The notes under the pieces were generated by a model. That model was not told the DNA's origin, did not search any database, and saw nothing but the letters and a program-made list of their open reading frames with translations. A program made the translations under genes and the position numbers. Below, one piece after another: positions 1-6,744 of a stretch of 42,822 nt of DNA (position 1 is its first letter; the number at the start of each line of letters is the position of its first letter). Origin of the DNA: a virus; the IMG/VR virus record IMGVR_UViG_3300005613_000131, positions 1-42,822 of that record; one strand, written 5' to 3'.

Positions 1-117
1 TTGGAAGACTATGATGCAAAGGGTATCAGGCTGGTAACTTACACCACTCCGCTGTTGGGCAGTAAGCTATGTCTTGGAAGGATATTTGATGTCCAAGACT
101 CCGCAGTAACCTATTAA
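1..117 (+). CDS. Major capsid protein, C-terminal fragment (duplicate of the 42.8 kb end)
   Basis: These 38 codons and the TAA stop at 115-117 repeat the last codons of the capsid gene that begins at 41791. It is the same gene seen twice because the window overlaps itself, not a second copy. Confidence 0.9.
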   Translation: MEDYDAKGIRLVTYTTPLLGSKLCLGRIFDVQDSAVTY

Positions 118-123
118 GGAGGC
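1..123. repeat. Terminal direct repeat, left copy (circular-genome overlap)
   Basis: The first 123 bases are identical to the last 123 (42700-42822). The repeat falls inside the end of the capsid gene and runs to the ribosome site of the next gene. That is what an assembler leaves when a circular or circularly permuted molecule is cut at an arbitrary point, so the genome is complete at 42,699 bases. A true short terminal repeat is possible but unlikely inside a coding region. Confidence 0.93.
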
Positions 124-126
124 GAC

Positions 127-969
127 ATGACAGTAGGTTTTGTTTTAACAAAAGGGCCAATCATCCTAGAAGATGGTGCAAGTCTGTGGCTTCCTCGCAG
201 AGTAATAGAAGGTCTGGTGAACTATGAAATCCCAGATGTCTATACTCAGGATTCCACACAAAAGTATCCATTAGGAACCAAGTTGGAGTTTGCCGACGGT
301 AGACTATTCCGCTATGGGAAGTTTGGTGCAGCCAGTACAGCCTGTCCTTTAGCTCGTTTGGTGGCTAATGGGAATCTTGTTCCTGGCTCAGCTGCTACCT
401 ATGGCTATGAAGGTAGCCTTGATGCCACCAGTGATTATGCTGTGGGGTCAACTACCCTGGTCTTGAATGATACCACAGACAGGACAGAGAATCACTATGA
501 GGATGGTACGCTTGTTGTATTCCCAAGTGGACATTTCACCACTTATAGGATTGCAGGCAATGAAGTAGCTACTAGTGTGGATGATGTTACCATCTACCTA
601 GATGACCCTAATGGGTTGAAAACTGCATTGGTAGTCAACTCCACAGGTGTGACAGCTTACCCATCTATCTTTAGCAATCTAAGAAATCCAGGTGATTGTG
701 ATAATGGGTATTCCTATTCACCTTGTATGGGCTTGTACCTAGGTAACACTATGACAAGTGGATACTATGGCTGGATTCAAAGGCGAGGTCTAGCCTGGGT
801 GACACCAACTGCCTACTTTGGTGATGGGGCTAGTGAGAGGCAAGCTCAGATGCATGTCTATGGAGAAAGTGCATTGAAGAACAGTGATGCTTCTCAGATG
901 GTAGGCTATCTAGCTCAGATGACTGTGAGTGGCTATGGTGATGGTGTAGTATGGCTACAGCTGGAGTAA
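127..969 (+). CDS. Putative capsid-associated structural protein
   Basis: 280 residues, nine bases after the capsid gene, with ribosome site AAGGAGG. No catalytic motif or membrane segment is visible. An early segment reading YPLGTKLEFADGRLFRYGK (about residues 48-66) resembles a pattern in proteins encoded just downstream of the capsid gene in other tailed phages, and the rest is Gly/Thr/Ser/Tyr-rich and looks beta-stranded. The position suggests a head decoration or head-closure component made together with capsid from the 41.2 kb promoter. The structural role is inferred from position and composition; the exact job is not known. Confidence 0.55.
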   Translation: MTVGFVLTKGPIILEDGASLWLPRRVIEGLVNYEIPDVYTQDSTQKYPLGTKLEFADGRLFRYGKFGAASTACPLARLVANGNLVPGSAATYGYEGSLDATSDYAVGSTTLVLNDTTDRTENHYEDGTLVVFPSGHFTTYRIAGNEVATSVDDVTIYLDDPNGLKTALVVNSTGVTAYPSIFSNLRNPGDCDNGYSYSPCMGLYLGNTMTSGYYGWIQRRGLAWVTPTAYFGDGASERQAQMHVYGESALKNSDASQMVGYLAQMTVSGYGDGVVWLQLE

Positions 970-977
970 GTAGACTT

Positions 978-1079
978 ATGAAGGATAAGAATTACAAACA
1001 GCCAAAGGCCATATTCCCACCTGAGCATCCTTCACATGGGAGACCTGATAAGAAGGATGTCAGTAAGCCAAAGAAATAG
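978..1079 (+). CDS. Small lysine/proline-rich protein (33 aa)
   Basis: A 33-residue reading frame from ATG 978 to TAG 1079, full of Lys, Pro and Asp with no hydrophobic stretch. A weak ribosome site (GGAG at 963-966) lies about 11 bases upstream. It fills the gap between two structural genes and precedes a strong hairpin. Its charge resembles the small basic proteins near the terminase (30742, 30923), but no family is recognised. It could be non-coding. Confidence 0.4.
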   Translation: MKDKNYKQPKAIFPPEHPSHGRPDKKDVSKPKK

Positions 1080-1089
1080 TCAAGGTTAT

Positions 1090-1111
1090 AGGGGGAGATT
1101 CGTCTCCCCCT
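1090..1111 (+). terminator. Strong intergenic hairpin, possible partial terminator or attenuator
   Basis: GGGGGAGA at 1091-1098 pairs fully with TCTCCCCC at 1103-1110 around a TTCG loop, and the flanking A1090 and T1111 add a ninth pair. Only two T residues follow, so full rho-independent termination is doubtful. It sits between the capsid/decoration genes and the tail genes, where it could lower downstream expression or stabilise the capsid mRNA 3' end. Confidence 0.55.
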
Positions 1112-1131
1112 TAAACCTATAAGGAGTTAAT

Positions 1132-1515
1132 ATGTTAGCAAAAGTTAGAGCAGGTGAGTGGCAGACAGCTACCATAGACATTGACCGAGCTAGTGAGTTT
1201 ACAGGTGATGACGTTGACCGCTATTCTGACCTGGTAGACCTTGGCTCTGAGTTTGGCGATGTGTTGGTAGAGATACCAGCCTTAGATGCTAGTGGGGTAG
1301 TTAGCCTATACACCCAGAAGGATGCTGACAAAGACACTGTACCTAAGCAGGTTCAGATATTTGACGATGATGCCACTGGACATTTTGTCCATGGCACAAG
1401 CTCTGGTGCTGGAGGCTTTGCAATAGTATTCCATGTAGGTGCAGCCCAGTATCTTAGAGTCCATGTGGCTGCTAACCAGGCAGCTGATAGGACATTCTAC
1501 GTTAAGGGGTGTTGA
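1132..1515 (+). CDS. Putative virion structural protein
   Basis: 127 residues, ribosome site AAGGAG before ATG. Acidic and beta-rich by pattern, with no membrane helix or catalytic motif. A GTSSGAGGFAIVFHVGAAQY segment (about 90-109) looks like a small beta-sandwich core. It is the first gene after the 1.1 kb hairpin and is followed two bases later by the next gene, so the run 1132-9102 is probably one transcript. A head or tail decoration role is inferred from position only. Confidence 0.45.
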   Translation: MLAKVRAGEWQTATIDIDRASEFTGDDVDRYSDLVDLGSEFGDVLVEIPALDASGVVSLYTQKDADKDTVPKQVQIFDDDATGHFVHGTSSGAGGFAIVFHVGAAQYLRVHVAANQAADRTFYVKGC

Positions 1516-1516
1516 T

Positions 1517-1819
1517 ATGGGTAATGATGGGTTATTCATAACCAGTGACGCACCAGAACACGTTGGTAAAGTTACATGGCTTAAAATCTTGGAAGATGGT
1601 AGTAGGGAATGGTATGAGAAGGTTGATGGTGAATGGGAAATGGTTGCTTCGGAACCATCACCTGCTACACCATCTGACATAGCTACTGCAATAGCCGACC
1701 ATGCTGCTATAGCCACAGCACACCATCCAATACCAGATGGACTTACAGGCTCAAAAACCATTGGAGGATATAAACTAACCTTCACAGCTGGTTTATTAAC
1801 TGGATTTGAAGTGGTATAA
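1517..1819 (+). CDS. Small fibre- or baseplate-type protein with DHAAIATAHH motif
   Basis: 100 residues. I use ATG 1517, one base after the previous stop, because AAGGGG lies just upstream; a longer frame back to 1439 would only overlap the previous gene. The segment DHAAIATAHH near residues 67-76 is of the DHxxIxxAHH type common in fibre and collar proteins of environmental phages. The C-terminus is short and hydrophobic. The function is otherwise unknown. Confidence 0.5.
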   Translation: MGNDGLFITSDAPEHVGKVTWLKILEDGSREWYEKVDGEWEMVASEPSPATPSDIATAIADHAAIATAHHPIPDGLTGSKTIGGYKLTFTAGLLTGFEVV

Positions 1820-1830
1820 AGGAGGATAAC

Positions 1831-2034
1831 ATGCCATTATCAGTACAGAGTTTATCACCAAATAGCTCTCCAGACCAAATCAAACAGGCTATCAGCGACA
1901 GTATAGCCCAATGTGTGAATGAGGGTAAGGCACAGGAACAGTGTGTGGCTATAGCTTACCGCTATGCAGAACAGGCTACTGGCAGACCAACATCCACATT
2001 AGCTAAACCTGGAATGGAGTGGGCTGGAGAGTGA
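1831..2034 (+). CDS. Small conserved-type phage protein (CxxEGKxxEQCxAIA motif)
   Basis: 67 residues, ribosome site AAAGGAGG. Residues from about 28 on (CVNEGKAQEQCVAIAYRYA) form a short helical motif with the GK-x-EQ-x-VAIA pattern found in many small phage proteins or attached to larger structural ones. No enzyme function is evident. Its TGA stop overlaps a GTG codon of the next gene (GTGA), implying translational coupling. Confidence 0.5.
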   Translation: MPLSVQSLSPNSSPDQIKQAISDSIAQCVNEGKAQEQCVAIAYRYAEQATGRPTSTLAKPGMEWAGE

Positions 2035-3041
2035 GGTCAATTAGCTCAGCACTTAAAAATGCTCAGAAGGCTGCTTCTGTAAAACCTTATATAAGACTAA
2101 GGTTCACAACCAATTCTGGTGCTACCCATGACTACTCCCACAGACTAATACAGCTTGAGCATACTGAGGAACCATATAACGATTGGGCTAATATATTCCT
2201 ATATAACAATGATAAATCTATTCCAAACCTCAAAGGCTCATGGGTTCAAATAGGCTATGGGTGTTATACAGGTAGTGGTGTTGATTATTCTGAAACTTCC
2301 AGGCTGTGGGTAAAAAACCAACAACTTACTAGTAGAGAGGGAGATTTATTCACCATGCTTCATTGCGAAGGTATGTGGGCAAGCCTACAAGAATTAGATT
2401 TGATAACCAAGGGTGAGCCTCCATACTACGATGGGCAATATGAGGAGAACTATACCATCTATGATACTATAAAGGCTATATTAGAAGTTGGTGACATTAC
2501 CCTTGAAGCTATAGGAGACCAGAGTGATGGTATCATAGATGATTTCTGTCCTAAAATTTGGATAAATGAATCTCCGTTTGAAAATCCTGCCGATGTTACC
2601 TATAGACTGATAGCTATGACCAAATGTTTCCTTAGACCAAAAGCAGACATGAAGATGGAAGTACGCTTCCCACAAGAATCAGATAGTGTGGATGAGAGTT
2701 ATCACTCCAGTTATCCACATTATTTCCATGAATATCGTGAGGTAGATAAAGTAATTGTACCAAACCACATCATAGTATTTGGTAACGCTAGTGGTGACCC
2801 TGATGATTGGGATGTAATTATTGCACATTCCAGGGATGAGGAATCAATAAGCCAGTATAAAGAGGTTACTCGCCACCACATAGCTGAGGATATTAACAAC
2901 CAAACTGATGCTAACAATAGAGCATCTGCTATAATGACCAGGCTTATATTTGAGAAGTTGGGTGGTAAGATAACAATTCCACATGATTGTAGAGTGGAAC
3001 TATATGATAGAGTCCATGTAATAGACACCAGGGAGAATTAG
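2019..3041 (+). CDS. Putative tail hub / baseplate-like protein
   Basis: Up to 340 residues. The frame opens at GTG 2019, but GTG 2031, which overlaps the previous stop as GTGA, is an equally good start. The N-terminal part (about 20-110) reads like a beta-barrel with the phrase LYDDKS-like replaced by LYNNDKSIPNL. The C-terminal part ends in a helix, then beta strands with KITIPHDCRVELYDRVHVID. This order (helix rich in Ala/Asn/Arg, then a 'position the reading on the axis' beta domain) is typical of gp27/gpD-like tail hub folds. Recognition is by pattern, so a different tail protein remains possible. Confidence 0.42.
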   Translation: MGWRVRSISSALKNAQKAASVKPYIRLRFTTNSGATHDYSHRLIQLEHTEEPYNDWANIFLYNNDKSIPNLKGSWVQIGYGCYTGSGVDYSETSRLWVKNQQLTSREGDLFTMLHCEGMWASLQELDLITKGEPPYYDGQYEENYTIYDTIKAILEVGDITLEAIGDQSDGIIDDFCPKIWINESPFENPADVTYRLIAMTKCFLRPKADMKMEVRFPQESDSVDESYHSSYPHYFHEYREVDKVIVPNHIIVFGNASGDPDDWDVIIAHSRDEESISQYKEVTRHHIAEDINNQTDANNRASAIMTRLIFEKLGGKITIPHDCRVELYDRVHVIDTREN

Positions 3042-3914
3042 ATGGCAACTACAGCTAACTTTGAAGATGTCTACCGAGCTAGATACCACTGTTGGGGAAG
3101 CAGATGTGATGGAGCTTATGGCTCACAGGAAAAATGGTCAAATATGTATAATGGAACCGACAGTGATTCATATAAAACCACGTGTAGTGATGTCGTATGT
3201 ACTTCGTTTCATGATACTTTATCTGGATGGTTAAACCGTGTTATAGTTGGTTTTAATACTTCTGCTATTCCAGATGATGCTGTGATATCCCAGGTAGTGG
3301 TAAAAGGCAATTATAGGTGGTATCATTGTGCTGCCAGCAGAGGTGACGAACTATCTACTACTGCTAAATTTATGAGAGCTTCCAGTCCTCCATCTGGTAT
3401 ATTTGATATTGGTGACCCATCACCATGCTCATCTGCATGGCAGTATCTTCGTGATTTGGATATCTATTTAGGTGAGCAATATGTGGAGGTTGACCCAACA
3501 TTTACCTTTAAGCCACTAAGTGTGACTCTAAATTCTTATGGTATAGCATCCATAAACAAAAGTGGCTATACCTATATTGCCATAATAGATAATGATGATA
3601 CTCCAATATATCCAACCTATGGTAGATGGGGATTTGACTTTGAAGATTTATCTTTGGATATCACCTATGGTACATCTGAGGATTTAACCGTTGTTACATT
3701 GCAGCCAACAGATATAGATACTGCATCATTAACAATGAATGGTGAAATAACACAAGGTGCAGCTACCAAGAGAGGCTTTGATTATGGCTTGGCATCTGGT
3801 GAATTAGATAATGAGTGGTATGAGGAAGGCACATATGGCAAAGGCACATTTGAAAAGGAAATAACTAACCTCACACCAGGTCAGGATTTTTGCTACAAGG
3901 CAAAGGCATGTTGA
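3042..3914 (+). CDS. Fibre-like protein with C-terminal FN3-like domain, ended by an in-frame UGA
   Basis: 290 residues, ATG directly after the previous TAG. The N-terminal two thirds are a beta-rich, cysteine-containing domain (Cys near residues 17, 22, 48, 53). From about residue 215 a fibronectin-III-like fold begins (TLQPTDIDTASLTMNGEI ... FEKEITNLTPGQDFCYKAKAC). Such phage FN3 modules normally finish with another strand of the form YGSEV. Here UGA at 3912-3914 cuts the module, and the missing strand (WTYGSEVCV) is encoded next in the same frame. Either the mRNA is read through to give a 445-residue product, or the gene has been split. Confidence 0.6.
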   Translation: MATTANFEDVYRARYHCWGSRCDGAYGSQEKWSNMYNGTDSDSYKTTCSDVVCTSFHDTLSGWLNRVIVGFNTSAIPDDAVISQVVVKGNYRWYHCAASRGDELSTTAKFMRASSPPSGIFDIGDPSPCSSAWQYLRDLDIYLGEQYVEVDPTFTFKPLSVTLNSYGIASINKSGYTYIAIIDNDDTPIYPTYGRWGFDFEDLSLDITYGTSEDLTVVTLQPTDIDTASLTMNGEITQGAATKRGFDYGLASGELDNEWYEEGTYGKGTFEKEITNLTPGQDFCYKAKAC

Positions 3915-4379
3915 ATGACTGACTGGACATATGGCAGTGAAGTTTGTGTAGAACCTAATATCCTAGTATGCGATTGGGTGTATGGTGAGGAGGTTTGTGC
4001 TGTACTGCCATCAGAGGAGGAGGATGAAGTCTACCCAACGGATTCTAGGATTAGAGTAACCAGCTTAGTACATAGATGGCAGCCAGGCTTATATCAGTTG
4101 GAAATAAACCTAGGTGAATTAACTGCTGAGTTTGCTATAGATGATGTTATTAAACAGCCTAAAACAAGTACAACAAGTGATGGTGTGCAGCCACCTGCTC
4201 CGCCAATACCAATTATCAAAAGGTCAGATTGTAATATGTGGAGTGTTGGTAGAACTACATGTATTGATGTCCATAAATATATATGCAACCCAAATGAACC
4301 ACCAGATGAATATGGTATGTTTGAATGTGCGTGGTATTTATATAAACCATTCACCAAAGAATGTGGATGGAGTTGGTGA
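3915..4379 (+). CDS. Continuation of the FN3-like fibre protein (or separate small Cys-rich protein)
   Basis: 154 residues in the same frame as 3042-3914, starting with ATG immediately after UGA. It lacks a good ribosome site (only AAAGG about 14 bases upstream). The opening residues WTYGSEVCV complete the upstream FN3-like fold, and the phrase recurs about 16 residues later as WVYGEEVCA, an internal duplication. The rest is Cys-rich and Trp-rich near the C-terminus. The continuity favours a readthrough extension or a broken gene over an independent protein. Confidence 0.5.
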   Translation: MTDWTYGSEVCVEPNILVCDWVYGEEVCAVLPSEEEDEVYPTDSRIRVTSLVHRWQPGLYQLEINLGELTAEFAIDDVIKQPKTSTTSDGVQPPAPPIPIIKRSDCNMWSVGRTTCIDVHKYICNPNEPPDEYGMFECAWYLYKPFTKECGWSW

Positions 4380-4381
4380 AC

Positions 4382-4774
4382 ATGGGTATAGAAAAAACTG
4401 GTAAGCCAAAGCAGTTGAGAACTTGGGAGGATACTCAGTATCTAGACCTTGAGCGTAGGCAGATACATGTACCAGCAGGTAGAATTAGATTTGATATGCT
4501 GGATGAGGATTTGCAAAGAGCTATTGGCCAAGGTTTACCTATAGGCTATTACAGTGGTGATGGCTCAACTTCTGATACTGGTTTAGATGAAATAGGTAGA
4601 GTGGTATTCATACCTATAAGATGGGGTAATAGCAAATATGGTATGTGTGTTTATGGCTCAGATGTTGCTCTTTATGGAACAGCACGATATGGTGAAGCAA
4701 CATATAGAGGGTATGTGCCCAAGACAGGCAAATACAGTGGTTCTGGTGGTTATGGATATGTGAGGTACGGATGA
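4382..4774 (+). CDS. Structural protein with Tyr-Gly repeats
   Basis: I choose ATG 4382, two bases after the previous stop, with GGAG about 12 bases upstream; an earlier ATG at 4361 would overlap that gene. The product has 130 residues. The C-terminal 50 residues carry repeated YG pairs (KYGMCVYGSDVALYGTARYG and similar), a low-complexity beta pattern seen in fibre or adhesin tips. Its stop overlaps the next start (ATGA). A tail-tip or fibre role is inferred. Confidence 0.5.
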   Translation: MGIEKTGKPKQLRTWEDTQYLDLERRQIHVPAGRIRFDMLDEDLQRAIGQGLPIGYYSGDGSTSDTGLDEIGRVVFIPIRWGNSKYGMCVYGSDVALYGTARYGEATYRGYVPKTGKYSGSGGYGYVRYG

Positions 4775-5082
4775 TAAATCTAAATCATATACCAAAAGAC
4801 TTTAGAGACAGGGTTAGAATTAGTCTTGAGGAGCATCAAAAAGATGGTGAGTTTATATTCAACTTTGACAATGATTGGGATTTGCACCTATATGCCTTGG
4901 TGCTTAGGTCACAAGGTGTTGAACGCTTGGATGTAGAATCCAAATTACTTGAATTGCCATTGATACATGTACCACAAAATAAAAAGGAAAGATATATAAA
5001 TGATGTACTAGACTCTATAGTGGTAGGCTATAAAAATCCAAAAGAAGCCTTACCAGTATTTATAGCACAAGGAGGTGAATAA
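4771..5082 (+). CDS. Hypothetical late protein
   Basis: 103 residues, starting on an ATGA overlap with the gene before. Mixed charge, with short helical and strand segments, no membrane helix or known motif. It lies between two fibre-type genes and is followed at once by another ribosome site. It may be a fibre assembly or tail protein; the sequence gives no stronger clue. Confidence 0.5.
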   Translation: MINLNHIPKDFRDRVRISLEEHQKDGEFIFNFDNDWDLHLYALVLRSQGVERLDVESKLLELPLIHVPQNKKERYINDVLDSIVVGYKNPKEALPVFIAQGGE

Positions 5083-5083
5083 T

Positions 5084-6331
5084 ATGAGCACAGGAACAGC
5101 GGTGTCAACTGGTGATATAATCACCGCAGCTAAAATGAACCTTAAATTAGAGAGTGTGGATGATGATGAAGTTTCCAAGACAGATGCTAGAACCTATGGT
5201 GTAGATGGTACTGGCCAAGACTGTACGTGGTATACTGATACAGCTAGTGTCTATATGAAGTTGGATGTATCAGAGGAAAGTCTAATATTTACCGATGACT
5301 TCTACCTTAAATTTGGTGATGCCTCAGATGTATCAGTTACATGGAATGGCTCTGCCTTGCTATGGCTACCAGTCACAGATGATACAGGTATATTCCAAAT
5401 AGGTAATGGCACCAATGATATGGACTTTACCTGGTATGGTGGTGCTGCTACTAAATATGTTACCTTTGACGTTGGTAGCAGCAAGGTAACATTAGAAGAT
5501 ATAGACCTATACCTTGGTGACAATGACCAGCTTATCTTTGGCGATGGTGCTGACATTGTAATAGATTGGACTGGCAGCCTTTATTTACTGGTTCCAGCTA
5601 CAAATGACACTGGAGCTATCAACATAGGTAATGGCACTACTGACATTGACCTCAAGATATTCCTAGGCTCAACCAATGAGTATGTAGAGTTCAATGTTGG
5701 TGATAGTAAAACCAACTTTGTTGGCAATGCCTCCACAGTTATCACAGTTACCAGTACTTTGACTGGAGCCACAGCCGACAATGCTGTGGAGATAAATGTA
5801 ACAGATTCACAAACCAACTCTAGTGGCTATGCTAGAGGTCTATACATATCTGCAACTGCTGGTGGAACAAAGACTGGCTCAGGTGAGCATAACTCCCTTG
5901 GCATTGACCTAACTGTTAGTGGTGATACTCCATATGCTTATATAGGTAGTCTGTATATGGTAACTTCGGACAATCCCACTATTTCCTTAGCCAGTGCCAT
6001 GACAATTTATATAGATGACCTTGGTACTGCAACAGCACATTTGCACCTGTTAGACCTACAGTATGGTAGTACCAATGCTCCCACTACTAGAAATGCTTAT
6101 CAGAGGTTTAGGAACCACTCTGATAATACTCCAACTACTATAATGTACCTACAAGCTAACAACAATGCTAAGGCAGCTACATATCTAATTGAACAGGAAG
6201 CAAATACCAAAGGTCCAGTGCAGGTAGGCACACTAACCAATGACACTATAGGTACTGATGCTGAGGATGGTTGGATAGATATTCTTGTTGGAGCAACAGC
6301 AGCAAAGATTCCATTCTGGTATGATGATTAA
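5084..6331 (+). CDS. Repeat-containing fibre / receptor-binding-like protein
   Basis: 415 residues from ATG 5084 (GGAGGTG seven bases before); a GTG at 5075 in the same frame would overlap the previous gene. Residues about 70-220 hold two copies of a roughly 75-residue beta unit: F/IFGDGxDxxIxWTG, then DTGxxxIGNGT, then YVxFxVGxSK. The middle is a Thr/Ser-rich beta segment, and the C-terminus ends with a short EDGWIDILVGA turn and an aromatic tail. The pattern matches phage side-fibre or spike shafts that bind the cell surface. No catalytic residues are evident. Confidence 0.6.
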   Translation: MSTGTAVSTGDIITAAKMNLKLESVDDDEVSKTDARTYGVDGTGQDCTWYTDTASVYMKLDVSEESLIFTDDFYLKFGDASDVSVTWNGSALLWLPVTDDTGIFQIGNGTNDMDFTWYGGAATKYVTFDVGSSKVTLEDIDLYLGDNDQLIFGDGADIVIDWTGSLYLLVPATNDTGAINIGNGTTDIDLKIFLGSTNEYVEFNVGDSKTNFVGNASTVITVTSTLTGATADNAVEINVTDSQTNSSGYARGLYISATAGGTKTGSGEHNSLGIDLTVSGDTPYAYIGSLYMVTSDNPTISLASAMTIYIDDLGTATAHLHLLDLQYGSTNAPTTRNAYQRFRNHSDNTPTTIMYLQANNNAKAATYLIEQEANTKGPVQVGTLTNDTIGTDAEDGWIDILVGATAAKIPFWYDD

Positions 6332-6340
6332 AGGAGGAAT

Positions 6341-6742
6341 ATGAAAGTTACCAATAGAGATGTGTTTGAAGGCAAAAATGCACTCCAAGAATTACTGAGA
6401 TGTAGGCTACCAGTTAAAACAAGTATGGATGTAGCCAAGCTGAGTAGGAAGTTCAATGAAGCCTTAAAAGATATAGATGTGGTTAGAAAAGGTCTAATTG
6501 ACAAATATGGCACTAATTCTGAAAGAGGTGGCAAGGAGGTCAAAGCTGACAGTGAAAACTACCAAAAGTTTATGGAGGAGTTTGACACCTTGTTGGATTT
6601 GGAAGTGGACATAGTAGCTAATAAGGTTAAGCTGCCAGAGAACATTAGTTCTACTTGTGATAAATGCAAGCACAATATGGACAGACCACTAGAGTTGGAA
6701 CCTTGGATTCTTGCCTCATTAGATAAATTTGTGGAGGTGTAA
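6341..6742 (+). CDS. DUF1617-like phage protein
   Basis: 133 residues, ribosome site AAAGGAGG. The N-terminal part (LLRCRLPVKTSMDVAKLSRK, then a helix ending RKGLIDKYG) and the C-terminal segment ending in LELEPWILASLDKF match my memory of the DUF1617 family, small alpha-helical proteins in late operons of tailed phages. A CDKCKHN cysteine pair near residue 104 is unusual. It sits just before the connector-like gene. The molecular role of the family is unknown to me. Confidence 0.45.
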   Translation: MKVTNRDVFEGKNALQELLRCRLPVKTSMDVAKLSRKFNEALKDIDVVRKGLIDKYGTNSERGGKEVKADSENYQKFMEEFDTLLDLEVDIVANKVKLPENISSTCDKCKHNMDRPLELEPWILASLDKFVEV

Positions 6743-6744
6743 CA

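Noticed and set aside
1306-1785. Long minus-strand frame opposite the structural genes (and similar frames at 35471, 38018, 33306, 7398)
   Set aside because: Shadow frames opposite well-supported genes, without ribosome sites and with low-complexity Ser/Leu-rich composition.
3042-4379. Genome-wide UGA recoding (code 4 or 25)
   Set aside because: UGA ends many other genes exactly at ATGA/GTGA/TTGA overlaps with the next start, so it is a working stop codon.
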